Shown here one piece after another: positions 48,301 to 60,176 of a DNA stretch of 64,000 nt (its first letter is position 1; every line of letters starts with the position of its first letter). The notes under the pieces are model-generated. The model was not told where the DNA came from, searched no databases, and saw only the letters and a program-made list of their open reading frames with translations. Source of the stretch: Hedera helix (taxonomy: Eukaryota; Streptophyta; Magnoliopsida; Apiales; Araliaceae); NCBI GenBank assembly GCA_947179155.2, contig OX359270.1:21919056-21983055 (forward strand), given 5' to 3'. The position numbers and the translations under genes are program-made.

Positions 48301-49575
48301 CATATAGTCTCCTTCTTGCTTGCTACTAAGCTTCATAAATCTTGATTCTCACTTTGTATATCTAATTTATCCATCTCTTGCTCACTTTCCAGCAATTCTT
48401 CAAGACCTTCTTCATACCCTAGCCTTGCTCTCCACTTTCTCTCTTTGTTCTCCATTTCTCTAGAACTTTCGAAGGAATGGAATGAAAATCAGCTAGCTTA
48501 CTACATACATATATAACATAATTTGCTCCAACAGCTAACCATAGGTGGTTAGCCTAACTCTAGCATGGTTAATGGCACTTATGTCATTTCACTTTATAAA
48601 TAAAGGGCATTAGTGTCATTTCACCACTTGGGGACACACATGTCATTATCCAAATTGACAATGGTACTTTGGTCTTTTTCCCTTTTTGGATACATTGGTC
48701 ATTACTAAAATTGTTGAGGGCACTTTGGTCCATTGCTATGAAATTTAAAGAATTAATTTATTTAAAATTATAATTCACTTAATTTCAATCCAATTCATGT
48801 CCTTTTTGATCCAACAATGTTTCATTGTGCTTGAATTTCATTCCATCATTAAATACCTCATAATTGGCTTGTCCCATAACACTTGTCACACTTTAAAACA
48901 TTAATTTATTCAATTAATTAATTAACTTATCATCATATTCCTTTGCATAACATTACCATTTTAATTCCCTACAAACCATTTCAATTCCACATTCCACTAA
49001 TTTAAATTTCCAACATGTCCATATAATCAAATTACTCGTTTGTCCATAAACTGCTTCCTCAAGAAGCGAACCTCGATCGGATTACCAGAATCCATTATCA
49101 TTTATCCTTATACGCTCGTATAACCATTTAAAAATCTTTACATCCTTTCACTTGCTTACATAACACATATAATGTAAATTTGAACCATCTTTGCATTCGA
49201 TATTCATTCTACACACTCTCGGAGTATTATATTCCATATTTAACATCATATAAACAATTATCTTACCTAAATCCATAAATCTCAAATTCTTCTTAACTTC
49301 AAAACTTCAACATTTCAAAGCTCATTAACTTTATTAATCCTTAATCCCTAATATATCAATTAGGTCAAATTGTTTCTGCTTCTTTATTAATTCAAATATA
49401 CATATATCCATACACAACCTACCACAGGGGTCATAACAACACATTGATCACGCAATAATTCACATTTAATCATTCTTTAATACATTCTATCATTTAAACC
49501 AGGTTTTATCTCATAACCTTTACTTAATTCATCAAAATCCTTAATTGAAATTACTGGAAAATCCTGGGTGTCACA
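45377..49575 (-). mobile_element. Solo LTR 3 (~4.2 kb), minus strand, TSD GTACT
   Basis: On the minus strand it starts TGTGACACCCAGGATTTTCC and ends CTCAGGCCGTTACA. It is flanked by perfect 5-bp duplications GTACT (45372-45376 and 49576-49580) and is inserted in the inverted copia LTR, whose sequence continues on the far side. There is no internal region. A GC-rich block at 46757-46870 holds three to four copies of GGCCCCGGCCGTGG-type words. The small ORFs inside are not genes. Confidence 0.9.
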
Positions 49576-49580
49576 GTACT

Positions 49581-49677
49581 AATCCATCTAGATTTACTAA
49601 TCCCATTTTTATTAATCCAACGATTATTAACAATTTTAGTTTTGAACTATCTTGAATTTAGATCTAATTAGCATGAT
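49581..49677 (-). mobile_element. Inverted, truncated copia LTR (part 2)
   Basis: Continues part 1 after solo LTR 3: the phrases 'tttactaatcccatttttat', 'aatccaacgatta' and 'acaattttagttttgaact' match the complement of 3140-3232. Similarity stops at 'agcatgat'. Confidence 0.8.
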
Positions 49678-49679
49678 AG

Positions 49680-49890
49680 CAAAAGTCAAGGGTTTCTCTG
49701 AATTGATGAAAGGAAGGAAATAGTACGGGGATATAGCAGATGTAGCACAAGTAGCATTTGAATTTGCAGCTTATGTAGCGGTTGCTACTAAAAGTAGTTG
49801 TGGAACTCTCTCACTTTGAGTCACATGATCCTGATGATCAGAATAGTCCTACTTATCGACAAAAAAGGTACTCAATTATCATTCAATGTT
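49680..49890 (+). pseudogene. IST1-like exon fragment
   Basis: Reads YGDIADVAQVAFEFAAYVAV ATK, then after a frame change VVVELSHFESHDPDDQNSPT. This resembles the Ala-rich segment that follows the IST1 domain in plant IST1-like (regulator of Vps4 activity) proteins, which act in endosomal sorting. One frameshift and the lack of neighbouring exons make it a dead fragment. The match is from memory of the family's style and is moderate at best. Confidence 0.35.
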
Positions 49891-49931
49891 TGAAGATGAG
49901 GAAATAAATATAGTAAGAAATTTGCTATGAG

Positions 49932-50055
49932 TAATGATCCATGCAATGATATGTATAATGACCTAACGAAAAAATGATGGGACCCACAATGTAAAAATGG
50001 TGGGTCATACTATTTTTACATTGGATTATTGTATATATCATTGCATTGATCATTA
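49932..50055. mobile_element. Short foldback MITE (~124 bp)
   Basis: The left end TAATGATCCATGCAATGATA and the right end (reverse complement TAATGATCAATGCAATGATA) pair over about 30 bp, and the inner 'gggacccac...gtgggtc' parts also pair. Family not identified. Confidence 0.6.
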
Positions 50056-51240
50056 AATATAGCAAAGCCCATACAGTAAATAAGACTGAAGGATCCAAAC
50101 AGAACAAAAATACTTTTTTCCAACTTCTGATAACACTAATACTATTAACGATGAAGATATCTCTGAAGGGAATTAATGATTCAAGAGCCTACTACCCATT
50201 TCAGACGCACTTGACCTGCTCATAACTTCATTCGTTACAGATTTGTTGCTATTTATTCAATTGGTTGCATCTTCTCACTTACGATACGAAAAGTCCTGAT
50301 TTTGTTGCTTCAATCGTATTTTTGGTTTAGGTATTAGGTTCTTTTGTAGTGGTTGAATATCATATGCTTATTTTTTTAGTTTTTTTAATATCTAACTAAC
50401 CATTGACATGGTACCAGGTCAACATCCCATTAAATTTAAACACTCTCAGAGAAAAAAAATTAATTTTGTAAAAAAATTTAGTTCAATGAGTTGATTGTAA
50501 AAAAGAATTAATTTAGTGATGCATATATAAAATAAAGTGGTGACCAATTCAGTGGGGGCAAAAGTGATTTTTCCCATATCTTAAACTTTTTTATGTGCAA
50601 TTTATTATATTAATATTAGTTATGAATTTTATTATTAAATTAATATTCTAACTAAATTAAATTCATTAAAATTTGAATTTTTACTCAATCACACGATTAA
50701 TAGTATTAATAATACATGTGTTTTTTTTAAAACATAATAACTGTATAATTAGTTGAAAATTATAGTTGATTCATTAGTACGAATTGTCATAACTAAATTA
50801 AAACTTACTAGTGTTCGAGTTTGATATTTCAATTCAAAATAGAATTTAAAGTAAATTTTGTCAATATAAAAACTAATATAGGATTTCATTACAAACTTAA
50901 ATAAAATTAAAATAATTATTTTCTCATAATTATAACTAAATTTATATATATTTTATTCAAATATTTAACTTAATAATTGATCGAGAAAATCTATAATATA
51001 CAAATGCAATAATTTATTATTTAATAATTATAACTATTCTCTCAAAATTTCAATTAAACATTTGTTTACTTAATAATATAATAAATTATTATCATGCTGC
51101 CCGTAGTTTTATACCGGGTTAGTGAGATTGTTTTCTATCACCGAGGGCCTATTTTATTTTTAATTGGTTTGTCTCCCGCCCTTTCAGCCCTCGCTGTCCC
51201 AAATCTACTTGTAGAAACCAGTTAGGGTAAAAAAGAGTAA
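50056..51240. other. AT-rich intergenic sequence upstream of RFC3
   Basis: No gene or repeat recognised. The last ~130 bp before the RFC3 start are more GC-rich and form the likely core promoter/5' UTR. Confidence 0.6.
51171..51180 (+). promoter_or_regulatory. Possible E2F-like site upstream of RFC3
   Basis: GTCTCCCGCC lies ~90 bp before the start codon and differs by one base from the E2F core TTTCCCGC. Plant replication genes are often E2F-controlled, so it is plausible, but a single weak site is not strong evidence. Confidence 0.3.
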
Positions 51241-51269
51241 ACAGTCGGTGAACAACAAAAACAACAACA

Positions 51270-53085
51270 ATGGCAGAAGTAATCTCTCTCATGGACATAG
51301 ACGACGGCAGTCAAGAAACCCAATCCCTCAAACTTAACAACAAGGGCAAAAACGTTGTCGCCGGAACCCCGCCGGACATCAAAGCTACGCCGTGGGTCGA
51401 AAAGTACCGCCCTCAGTCCCTCGCCGACGTAGCCGCTCACCGTGACATTGTCGATACCAGTTATCTCTCTTTTTCTTAATTTTTAGGGTGATTATGTCTC
51501 AAAATTGTATGTATGTATGTGGGTATGTTCGTTTTTTCTTTGTTGACATTTTGTCGAACAGTTGATAGGCTTACGAGCGAGAAGAAATTGCCGCATTTGC
51601 TCCTGTACGGACCACCTGGTACGGGCAAGACGTCGACGATTCTGGCGGTGGCTCGTAAGTTATTTGGTTCCCAGATGCATAATATGGTATTGGAGCTTAA
51701 TGCATCTGATGATCGAGGAATTGATGTTGTGAGGCAACAGATTCAGGATTTTGCTAGCACTCAGAGCTTCTCATTTGGGTAAAAGCCCTCAGTTTGTTTA
51801 ATTTATTTGCCTAAATATAACGATACTAGTTCTTCAATAGTCAGTGGTGATGGTTTACTGCTAATTGCTTTAAATTGGTTAAATTTGATGTTGAATTTGC
51901 TCCGGCCCAATTATATACATGTTGTAATGAGCATAAAAAAGGTCAACTCAGGTGGTATAAGTATATTACTCCTTTTGTCCCATTTACTTGTCTCCCCTTC
52001 TCCGTTATCCGAAAATTATATCAACTTAGTTTAGAGCCTAGTGAACATTACCAACTGGAGTTGGGGTCCATCAAGTATGGGTAATTTTGGAACTTAATAA
52101 AACTAATACACCATTGTCCAAGTTTTCTTAAAGTGCCTAAAATTCCAAATGGGTGAAGTAACTATGTCATGTTCGAGAAGTATTGGAGTATGTTTTTTGT
52201 ACCCTACTATTATACTATTTATGTAAATTGTTGGACAAGAGGAATTCAAAATGCTATATTTTAACTCTTTGAAGTCGTAACTTTGCCTCTATGACTTTTG
52301 TTGTTTTGCAGGGCGAAATCATCTGTAAAGTTGGTCCTATTAGATGAGGCAGATGCCATGACAAAGGATGCACAGTTTGCTCTCCGCCGCGGTAAGAAAC
52401 TTTATTTTTCATAGCATGGTAACGAAATATACTTTTGAATATGTCAAAGAAATAATTATTATATGATCTGCGATGCAGTGATTGAGAAATATACAAAAAA
52501 CACTAGGTTTGCGCTTATTTGTAATCATGTCAACAAGATTATTCCAGCATTACAATCAAGATGTACACGATTTCGGTTTGCTCCTCTTGATGCAATTCAC
52601 GTCTCAGAACGACTTCAACATGTCATTGATGCTGAAGGGTAAATTTTATACTTCATTCTTTCAGCTGGCTTTGTCCATTTTTAATTTGGTGTTGTTGAAA
52701 CTTGAACTAGTATGTTTTTGGTCACACGGGCTTCTACACAGATGTGGTGGTTTTGTTAAATTCGTCCTGATCACTACATATTGTTCTGTTGGGTTTTCTT
52801 TCATTCTTACTCATCTGGAGGGATTTTGTTCATCAATAGGTCTAGTTTTTTTATAAGTACTGACATATTGACATTAAGAACAACTGCCTTAGGGCCCGTT
52901 AGGGGTTGAACCCATATACGAGCAGTATACATCATCTACGGGTCTCTTAAGATGGTAGTAAAATAATATTATGCACTTTTGAGATCTATTTTGATGACTT
53001 GCAACTGTGTTGCATGATGTTTGATGCTCTATTGAAGCTCTAAAATTCCAATAAAAGAGATAAAATAAAATCTCTAGAATAATTA

Positions 53086-53144
<59 letters not shown>

Positions 53145-53313
53145 CCCTTCTCCAGCGAACCTTAAAAAGCGAACTAAAGACGAACCGTCGTCTTTGGTAT
53201 CTATGGCGACGGTTCGACCCGTCGCCATAGTCATGCACTCTATGACGACGGGTCGAACAGTCGCCATAGATACCAAAGACGACGGTTCGTCTTTAGTTCG
53301 CTTTTGAAAATTT

Positions 53314-53368
<55 letters not shown>

Positions 53369-55427
53369 CATATGATATCTCTGGGGAATAGATGAGTTTG
53401 TAATTTTTAGTATTTATTATGAAACTATTGACATGAATTGATATAATGAGTTCTGAAAAAACATTAGTGACGTAACGTGCAATATCATGTTAATTTTTAA
53501 TATTAATCTTGAAATCGTCTTTTAGTAATTGCATCACTTATTTTCTCCAATTGCACACCTAATCTGGAAGAAGCAAGTTGTGCTTTTTAGCTAATTGTTC
53601 TAGAAATTAATCATTATTTAATGCCAATGTCGCATCTTGGCACCATTTTCATGATTCTCTTAAAGAAGCACCTTCCAACAGCCAGTTATGATTTTCTTCC
53701 CGTTCATTTATGATGTTTCTTGCTTCAACTGTATATTAGGTACCTTTTTGACTTTTAACCATCTCTTCCTACACCTGTTGGGTTGCTGAGTTGGCCTTTT
53801 GAAAGTTTCCTAATAAATCTTTACGTATAGTGCAAAGAGAGCCCCTTTATGGTTTTGTTTTTGGGCAGGGGTTTCAAGAGGTGCTGAAAACATATTTTGA
53901 CAGTTTTTTCACAATATATTTTATATTTTCAATATTTGTTCATAATTTTGAGTAATCAAAATATATATTGAAAACCTAATATGTTACTCCCTTTGTCCTC
54001 AAAAAGATGACAAGTGATAAAATATTTTGTCATCAAAAGGATGGTCAAAGTAAACCTGTCAACTAGATAAATGACTAATTTACCCTTGACCATACATCAT
54101 ATCTTAGCTAAATAGTGAAATCACTCACATCACAAGTGAGTGGTTTACATTAATTCTTTCTCTCTCCAAACCTAAAACCCAATTATTTTGGGAGTCAATT
54201 TAAGATTTTCACTAACTTATTGCAAAACATATTTTGGCGCCTCATTTTTAGGAAGCTAACATGTTTACATATCTTAGTTGACTACCGAGTTGTTTTGTTT
54301 TATTCTTTGGTTGGAGATAAATTAGAATCGAATGATATAATAGTTTTATTATATGGGGTCCGTATACAAGGATAGATTGGGAAGTAAATTTATCTCTCTT
54401 CTAATTATTTGACTATCTTAATTTGTGTGAAAATTATCCTTGAGCCATACATTTGGGGACGGAGGAAGTAATATTTTCCTTTTTAATTGAAAAAATATTC
54501 ATTGAATAGAGTACACCCCTATTTATAATACTCCTAATCAACTTTCCTAACTCAAATTGAATTCTAATAAGATAACTACCAAAATTACAAATAAAATAAA
54601 TTAATTAAATATAACTTCTAGAATTTTATTTTATTTTCATCATTTCACGGGCTTTCTCGGCCTTCTATATTGGTCCATCCAAGTCTTGTAGGGCTCGTCC
54701 TGCATCACAACGTGATTAAAAAGACTGAGAAAAGGTTCTATAAGCCATTGAAAGGATTGAGTACTTATGAATGCTCACCTTATATAGTTATATAACGTAT
54801 ATCTCACACATAGGAAATCAAACAACTTTTTGGGTTCTCATCTTTGACAGGGGATCTAAGTACGATAACATCACCTTACCTTAGTAATAAACTCAGGGAC
54901 CGGACCACCTTTTCCTGGTATCTTATGGCCCCACAACTTTGTTTCATTCTTTACTTGAGCAAAATCAAGATTTTACATTTTTTATACTTAAATCAGCTAG
55001 CTTACTTGAAGGGTTGCTAACTTAATGTGTCTAGTTTACCAAAGTTTTAAACTTCACTTTAGAAGACACAAAAGCGAGTGCTTGTTGGGATGGTTTAAAG
55101 TCATGGTAGGGGCTTAGGATTTAGAATGTCATTTTTTGACTAGCTATCGGTTTTTGGCGATGCACGCCGTTGCGCTAGTTAGGAACTTTAAAAACTTTTT
55201 AAAAAAAAAAAATGAAATTTTTTTAAATAATAAGAACAACAAAAAAGATCATTTAAGTTTACAAAAAACACTACCTAGTACACACATAGCACTGTCCAAA
55301 TGATTAAACAAACATCTCGCAAACATTTCTAATACTACATTCATAAAAATTAAACAGGAAAGCGTTGAGATATTGTCAAGTTATACTTCACTTGGTATTA
55401 TATAGGCACATTTTTTAAGTTAGTATG

Positions 55428-55479
<52 letters not shown>

Positions 55480-56380
55480 TCTATGTAAATGGCTACAATT
55501 TTTTTATAGCTTTTGTTAGGTACTATATCTATATAGTATGTATAATTGTTTTTATGCTAAGTAGTTTAAGTATAATTTTATAAGTTGTTGTTAGCTTGGA
55601 TATTAGTTTTATTTATTTAATTTTTTTAATACCAATTTAGGTACTTGTTAAATTGTATTTAATACATTTTTTTGTGTGTGGCATTTCTTCCCTTAACATA
55701 GAAATTTCATGCTATTTGGTCTGAAATCGTTTCTCTACACCGATATGGCATACAACATTGTAGGATTGGGAAGACTTTTTAATTTTTTTTCTTTTAATAA
55801 ATGATATTGGACCTCGTTGATATCTGTGATCTATAGTTGGCCACTTTTATTGGTCACTTACTGTTTTCTTTTTGCTTTAATCCACGGAGAATTAAATAGA
55901 CATGATGCGTAAATAGTTATATTACTAGATGATTGTTGTGTCTGTAACTTGGGCTATGGAATCATCTTTAATTTCAACAATAATTTCAATGAGCCAGGCT
56001 TGATGTAACTGATAGTGGCTTAGTGGCACTTGTACGGCTTTGCAATGGTGACATGAGAAAGGCTTTGAACATTTTGCAGGTGTTTACATCTTTCACTCCA
56101 TTCTTTCTGTGTGTATTTTCTTTTCGTTTAAATGCATATTCTTGGTTCTATATATTTCTGAGAAAATTACATTAGCAACTCGATTTCTAACTTCTGGCTG
56201 TAATTTTTTGACTTTTGAGAGGGCACCGAAGTCAAACGTTTGTTGGCTGTTATGTTGTAGTGAAGGAGGAAATGGAATATCCTCAATTTCCATGATCTGA
56301 CTCACTGATGTGCATGTATCGTATATTAATGATAACTAGATGCCCTCATCAACTGATTATAACTAGAACCCCTCACTTCA

Positions 56381-56448
<68 letters not shown>

Positions 56449-59400
56449 AATAAATTGTTGTTAACACTGTCAATCACATGAGGTACAAGTTGCTGCTCTT
56501 AGATAAGGAAATCAATTATGATGAAAATATATAAGATATGATAAGGAAATCAACTAAAAATATACCTCTGTTCAAAAATACAAGACCACTTGCATTTGAT
56601 ATGGTGCTTAGTTCATGAACTCTGTTCCAATATACAAGAATGCTTGCCTTTGTATACAAATGCATGAATTGATCCACAATAATGATTGTCATGTGCAGAT
56701 CTTTGGTTCATTAGAGTCATCATGGTGGCCTTGCCTCATCGTATCTTGCCTATGCTAATTTATACTATTAGATTTCTTTTCACTTTTCTTATTTGTTGAC
56801 CTTTTCTTTTTATGTTATAAAATATTTTTTTGAGTGGGCATAATGTTGCTATGGTACACAAAAATAACCCCTTAAGATTTGTTAGGTGTTATCACTTTCT
56901 AGGTTTTGTTTGCTTCCTTGTGTTTATTTTCTGTTGTATGTGGATCAATTTTTTTAAAGTTTAAATTCAAAGTCTGCATTATTGGTAAGTTATTCTTGAT
57001 CTGTGCAGTCAACACATATGGCTTCTCAGCAGATAACAGAAGAAGCTGTCTACCTTTGCACTGGAAATCCATTGCCGAAAGACATTGAACAAATATCTTA
57101 CTGGCTTCTGAATGAATCGTTTGCAGACAGTTTCAAACGTATCCAAAAGATTTCATATTTATTAAACTGTTATTGTAGAGCATGTGACTATGCTAAAACT
57201 TTTGTTCTTCTTTGTTGCTTCTTTTCTATTTGTTCGTCACTTTACTATATTTAGGAATATCTGATATCAAAACAAGGAAAGGATTGGCCTTAGTGGATAT
57301 TGTAAGAGAAGTAACCATGTAAGTGCGCATTTATCAGACTGTTAACTATTAACTGGATACATGTTTGTGGAAGCTCATCTTAATTGCATGTATTTACCAG
57401 GTTTGTCTTTAATATCAAGATGCCCTCCGCTGTTCGAGTTGGGCTCATCAACGATTTCGCTGATATCGAGTACGTATGCATGTCTTTCTCGATTTCATAT
57501 ATTGTTTTGATCTAGAGAATAGTTGGTAAACATCATATCTGAGAGTTGTTTTAACTTAATAGTTGTAGTCAATATACGCAAACAATATACAGATTCATAA
57601 TTTCACAGTTACGTGGAAGCTATAATACAAGAGACTTGTAAATTGACAAAATTAACTGCACGCAGTAATCACTAATCAGAGTTGTTTTATACATGAAAAT
57701 CTTATAAGTGAAGGTGCTGGGTGATTATAGCAACCCCGTGATATTTGTATCGTGAATCATTGTTAATGTTTATCTGATGGAACCAACAAGGCAGAAAATG
57801 TTGCATTTTCTGAAGAACTAAATTCATTTCTCTGATAAGTTCTGAAGAACTAATCTCATTTAAAATATTATCCTGTGTTGTTAACGAGTTTGATGGATAA
57901 TTAAATATGAAAAGTAAACCATATGAAGTTTGGAAAAAAGAAAATGAGTTGTGATTTTAAAGCTATGAAATATCTTAAATTGGTTCGATAACATGAATTC
58001 ATACATATATTGAGGACTTAGTCCTACATGTGACAAGTGGGTTAAATACACTTTTCACCACTGTACTTGACCTCGGTTTACAAATGCATTGTTGGATTAA
58101 AAAATTTAGCGGTCAATTCATTGAACTACACGTTATTTACAAAAAGTGATAGAGCTGTCTATGTCTATTAGCCATTTAACAGAATATTGACGTGACAATA
58201 GGTTGAAGTATATGACATTACTTACGTGGATGCATATATATAATTAAAAGACTTAAATTACTCAGTTGTATAAAAATCCCCAAATCAGATTTTCAGCAAA
58301 AAAATAAAATAAAATCCCCAAATCAGTCCCAATCCCAAATTGATCTCAGAACATATATACACACGTACATATATGCTCTCTCTAAATATATATCCATACA
58401 TACATATAGATCTCAGAGTATATATACACATATATACATAGAGATTTGAGAAAGAAAAGGAAAAGAAGATAAACAGTGCTCACTTGGGAAAAAGAGGAAT
58501 TCAATGGATTTTGTTGAAAAGAGTGCGAGAATTAGGGCAGATGAAGGAGGAGAAGAGGAAGAAGAAAACAGAATAAGCAAATTGCCCGATGAGCTAATTC
58601 ACCAAATTCTCTCCTTCAATGATACCAGATCTGCAATTCAAATCAACGCAAGTTCAAAAAGATGGAAATTTATATGGCAAACTCTTCCAAATCTCAGATT
58701 ATATTGCTATCGTTTCGATAATAGGGATCAATTCTCAGAGTTTGTAGGGCATGTTTTCTCTCATCGAAATTAACAATCAAATCTAGTGAATGGAGTTAAT
58801 TTGTGGAGCATGTGTTAAACGTTTGTTTGGTAGAGTTTGTCAGGTATGCAATAGCAATGTGCGTGCAACATGACGTTACTCAATTGCTGAAACTCCGGCA
58901 TTTCCCATTATCTATTTTCAGCTTCTACTTCCTTGAAGAAACTTAAATTGGCTATTGAACTTGATTTTGGCATATCTGGGTTCATGCCGGATTCATTTTG
59001 GAGTTTACCTACGTCTTCTAGCTTGCAATTTCCCATTATGTTTCAATTTGCCTGCTTTAACAACTCTGCATCTGATACAGTGCAAATTGCCAAAGTCAAA
59101 GTGGTTTCATGTGACATTTTAAGATTTTGAAAAAGATGAACTGGGTTTGTGTAGGTTTTGAAAAATGATGAATTAGGTTTGGATTTTATTTTTAAAGATA
59201 TAAAATTTCTCAAATTTTAATTTTTTTATTATATATAATAGGTAGTAAGATTTAGACTTTTTAGGTTTATAATTAAATAAAATAAATTTGTTACATAAGT
59301 ACAAATTTTATATAAATGTACTTGGTTAAATAAAATAAATATTTTATATTTTATAATCTATTTCCCTTTAATTATCCTTTCTTCTTAAAATAAAAATTAA

Positions 59401-60176
59401 TGACTAAAATAAAATATATACTCATTTTATTTTTTAAATATATTCTTTCTATAATATCATATTTTATCTTCATTTAATTAAGTGATATTTTATTTTGGTG
59501 CTATTTATTTTCTTCTAAATTTCCTAGTATCTGTAATAACCTTACATTTAATAACATGTGGCCACATCATACATGAACTCCACGTTAGCCTTTTATCTCA
59601 CTTACAATCAAATGTGGCAAAAATTGTTTAAAGTCAAACTTAACGGATTTTGTGACGATTTGACAAACATTTGTAGTTCACCGACTCGATTGTTAAAATT
59701 TTCAATCCAGTGATGCATTTGTAAACCGAGTTCGAGTACAGTGAGAAAAAGTAGATTTAACTTTGCAACACATTTCTTCTATCAAGTTTTATTGATGTGG
59801 TTGCATAGTCATTGCTTAATAGAGAACTGTTATTAGTCAAAGCGGAATCCACTTATCAAAAAATTCGTCAAGTCATGTTTGGTTCAAGCTTGTTTCATTC
59901 TTTTCTTTTGAACAGAGACACGTTACAGTAATCTACTGGTTCCAGTTCCTTACTATTTGCTTGGGTTTATTCTCTGATTCTAATGTATTCTCGTAAAAGT
60001 TGGTGGAAGGACTGCATTTTAACTGGGTTTTATATACGATAGGGTTTAATTGTATTACTGTTTTTGGCGTGTTCAGGTACAGGTTGAGTTTTGGCTGCAA
60101 TGATAAATTGCAGCTTGGCGCACTGATTGCTACTTTCACGCGAGCTAGATCTGCTCTGGTTGCCTCAGCAAAGTAG
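51270..60176 (+). CDS. RFC3: Replication factor C subunit 3 (nine exons, 363 aa)
   Basis: Small subunit of the RFC clamp loader, which opens the PCNA ring and loads it at primer-template junctions in nuclear DNA replication and repair. Exons, inferred from GT-AG borders and reading phase: 51270-51459, 51562-51778, 52312-52391, 52479-52638, 55998-56079, 57009-57138, 57255-57318, 57401-57469, 60077-60176; total 1092 nt including TAG. Residues: Walker A GPPGTGKT 80-87, Walker B LVLLDEAD 143-150, sensor-1 Asn 178, the RFC 'SRC' motif with arginine finger 189-191, then the C-terminal collar domain ending LVASAK. Length and wording match plant RFC3 (equivalent of yeast Rfc3/human RFC5). The start is the first ATG after a CA-rich leader (aacaacaaaaacaacaacaa). 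No frame damage seen. Introns 4 (3.36 kb) and 8 (2.61 kb) are enlarged by mobile elements. Confidence 0.95.
53086..53141. repeat. (TG)n-(TA)n microsatellite, left of hairpin
   Basis: About 9 TG then 18 TA units directly left of the Micron-like element. Confidence 0.9.
53142..53316. mobile_element. Micron-like MITE: near-perfect 66-bp hairpin between (TA)n tracts
   Basis: The left arm 53165-53230 (AAAAGCGAACTAAAGACGAA...) and the right arm 53240-53305 are inverse complements over 66 bp with two mismatches; the loop is 9 bases (TCATGCACT). (TA)n runs border both sides, the arrangement of the rice Micron MITEs. Arms contain repeated 'gacgaaccgtcgtc / gacggttcgacccgtcgcc' words. It lies in a transcribed intron, so the pre-mRNA would fold into a long stem. 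Confidence 0.8.
53317..53366. repeat. (TA)n microsatellite, right of hairpin
   Basis: About 25 TA units immediately right of the hairpin element. Confidence 0.9.
53987..54468. mobile_element. Stowaway (Tc1/mariner) MITE, 482 bp
   Basis: Ends CTCCCTTTGTCCTCAAAAAG and, reverse-complemented, CTTCCTCCGTCCCCAAATG are close to the Stowaway consensus CTCCCTCCGTCC and are flanked by TA on both sides (53985-53986, 54469-54470). Located in RFC3 intron 4. Confidence 0.88.
55434..55484. repeat. (TA)n microsatellite
   Basis: About 25 TA units in RFC3 intron 4. Confidence 0.9.
56386..56441. repeat. (TA)n-(TATG)n microsatellite
   Basis: TA run followed by about seven TATG units, in RFC3 intron 5. Confidence 0.88.
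58041..59761 (+). mobile_element. MULE-like element with long inverted ends, carrying an F-box gene relic
   Basis: The left end GTTAAATACACTTTTCACCA and the right end (reverse complement GTTAAATCTACTTTTTCTCA) are homologous for roughly 100 bp or more, sharing 'ctcggtttacaaatgca'. Long inverted ends bounding a captured gene piece suggest a Pack-MULE. I could not find a 9-bp duplication, so the family is uncertain. It occupies most of RFC3 intron 8, same strand. Confidence 0.65.
58504..59130 (+). pseudogene. F-box/LRR protein fragment inside the MULE-like element
   Basis: ATG at 58504 opens an 89-codon frame: an acidic leader, then the F-box core RISKLPDELIHQILSF (residues 23-38) and SSKRWKFIWQTLPNL (50-64). 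It stops at 58771-58773. LRR-style sequence resumes in other frames: FVEHVLNVCLVEFVRYA near 58800-58850, then SLKKLKLAIELDF and MPDSFWSLPTSSSLQF (58930-59040). F-box proteins recruit substrates to SCF ubiquitin ligases. Frameshifts and the missing C-terminal half make this a non-functional remnant. Confidence 0.7.

Larger units (their letters stand above)
52639..55997 (+). other. RFC3 intron 4 (3.36 kb)
   Basis: Starts GTAAAT and ends GCCAG. Contains (TG)n/(TA)n runs, a Micron-like hairpin element, a Stowaway MITE and a third (TA)n run (55434-55484). ORFs within it have no recognised domain. Confidence 0.85.

Noticed and set aside
58504..58773. F-box ORF as a functional gene
   Set aside because: The frame ends after 89 codons, the remaining LRR sequence is in other frames, and it is bracketed by inverted repeats inside an RFC3 intron.
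51270..60176. RFC3 being a pseudogene because of transposon-filled introns
   Set aside because: All nine exons keep phase across GT-AG borders, with Walker A, Walker B and SRC motifs intact and a normal C-terminus.
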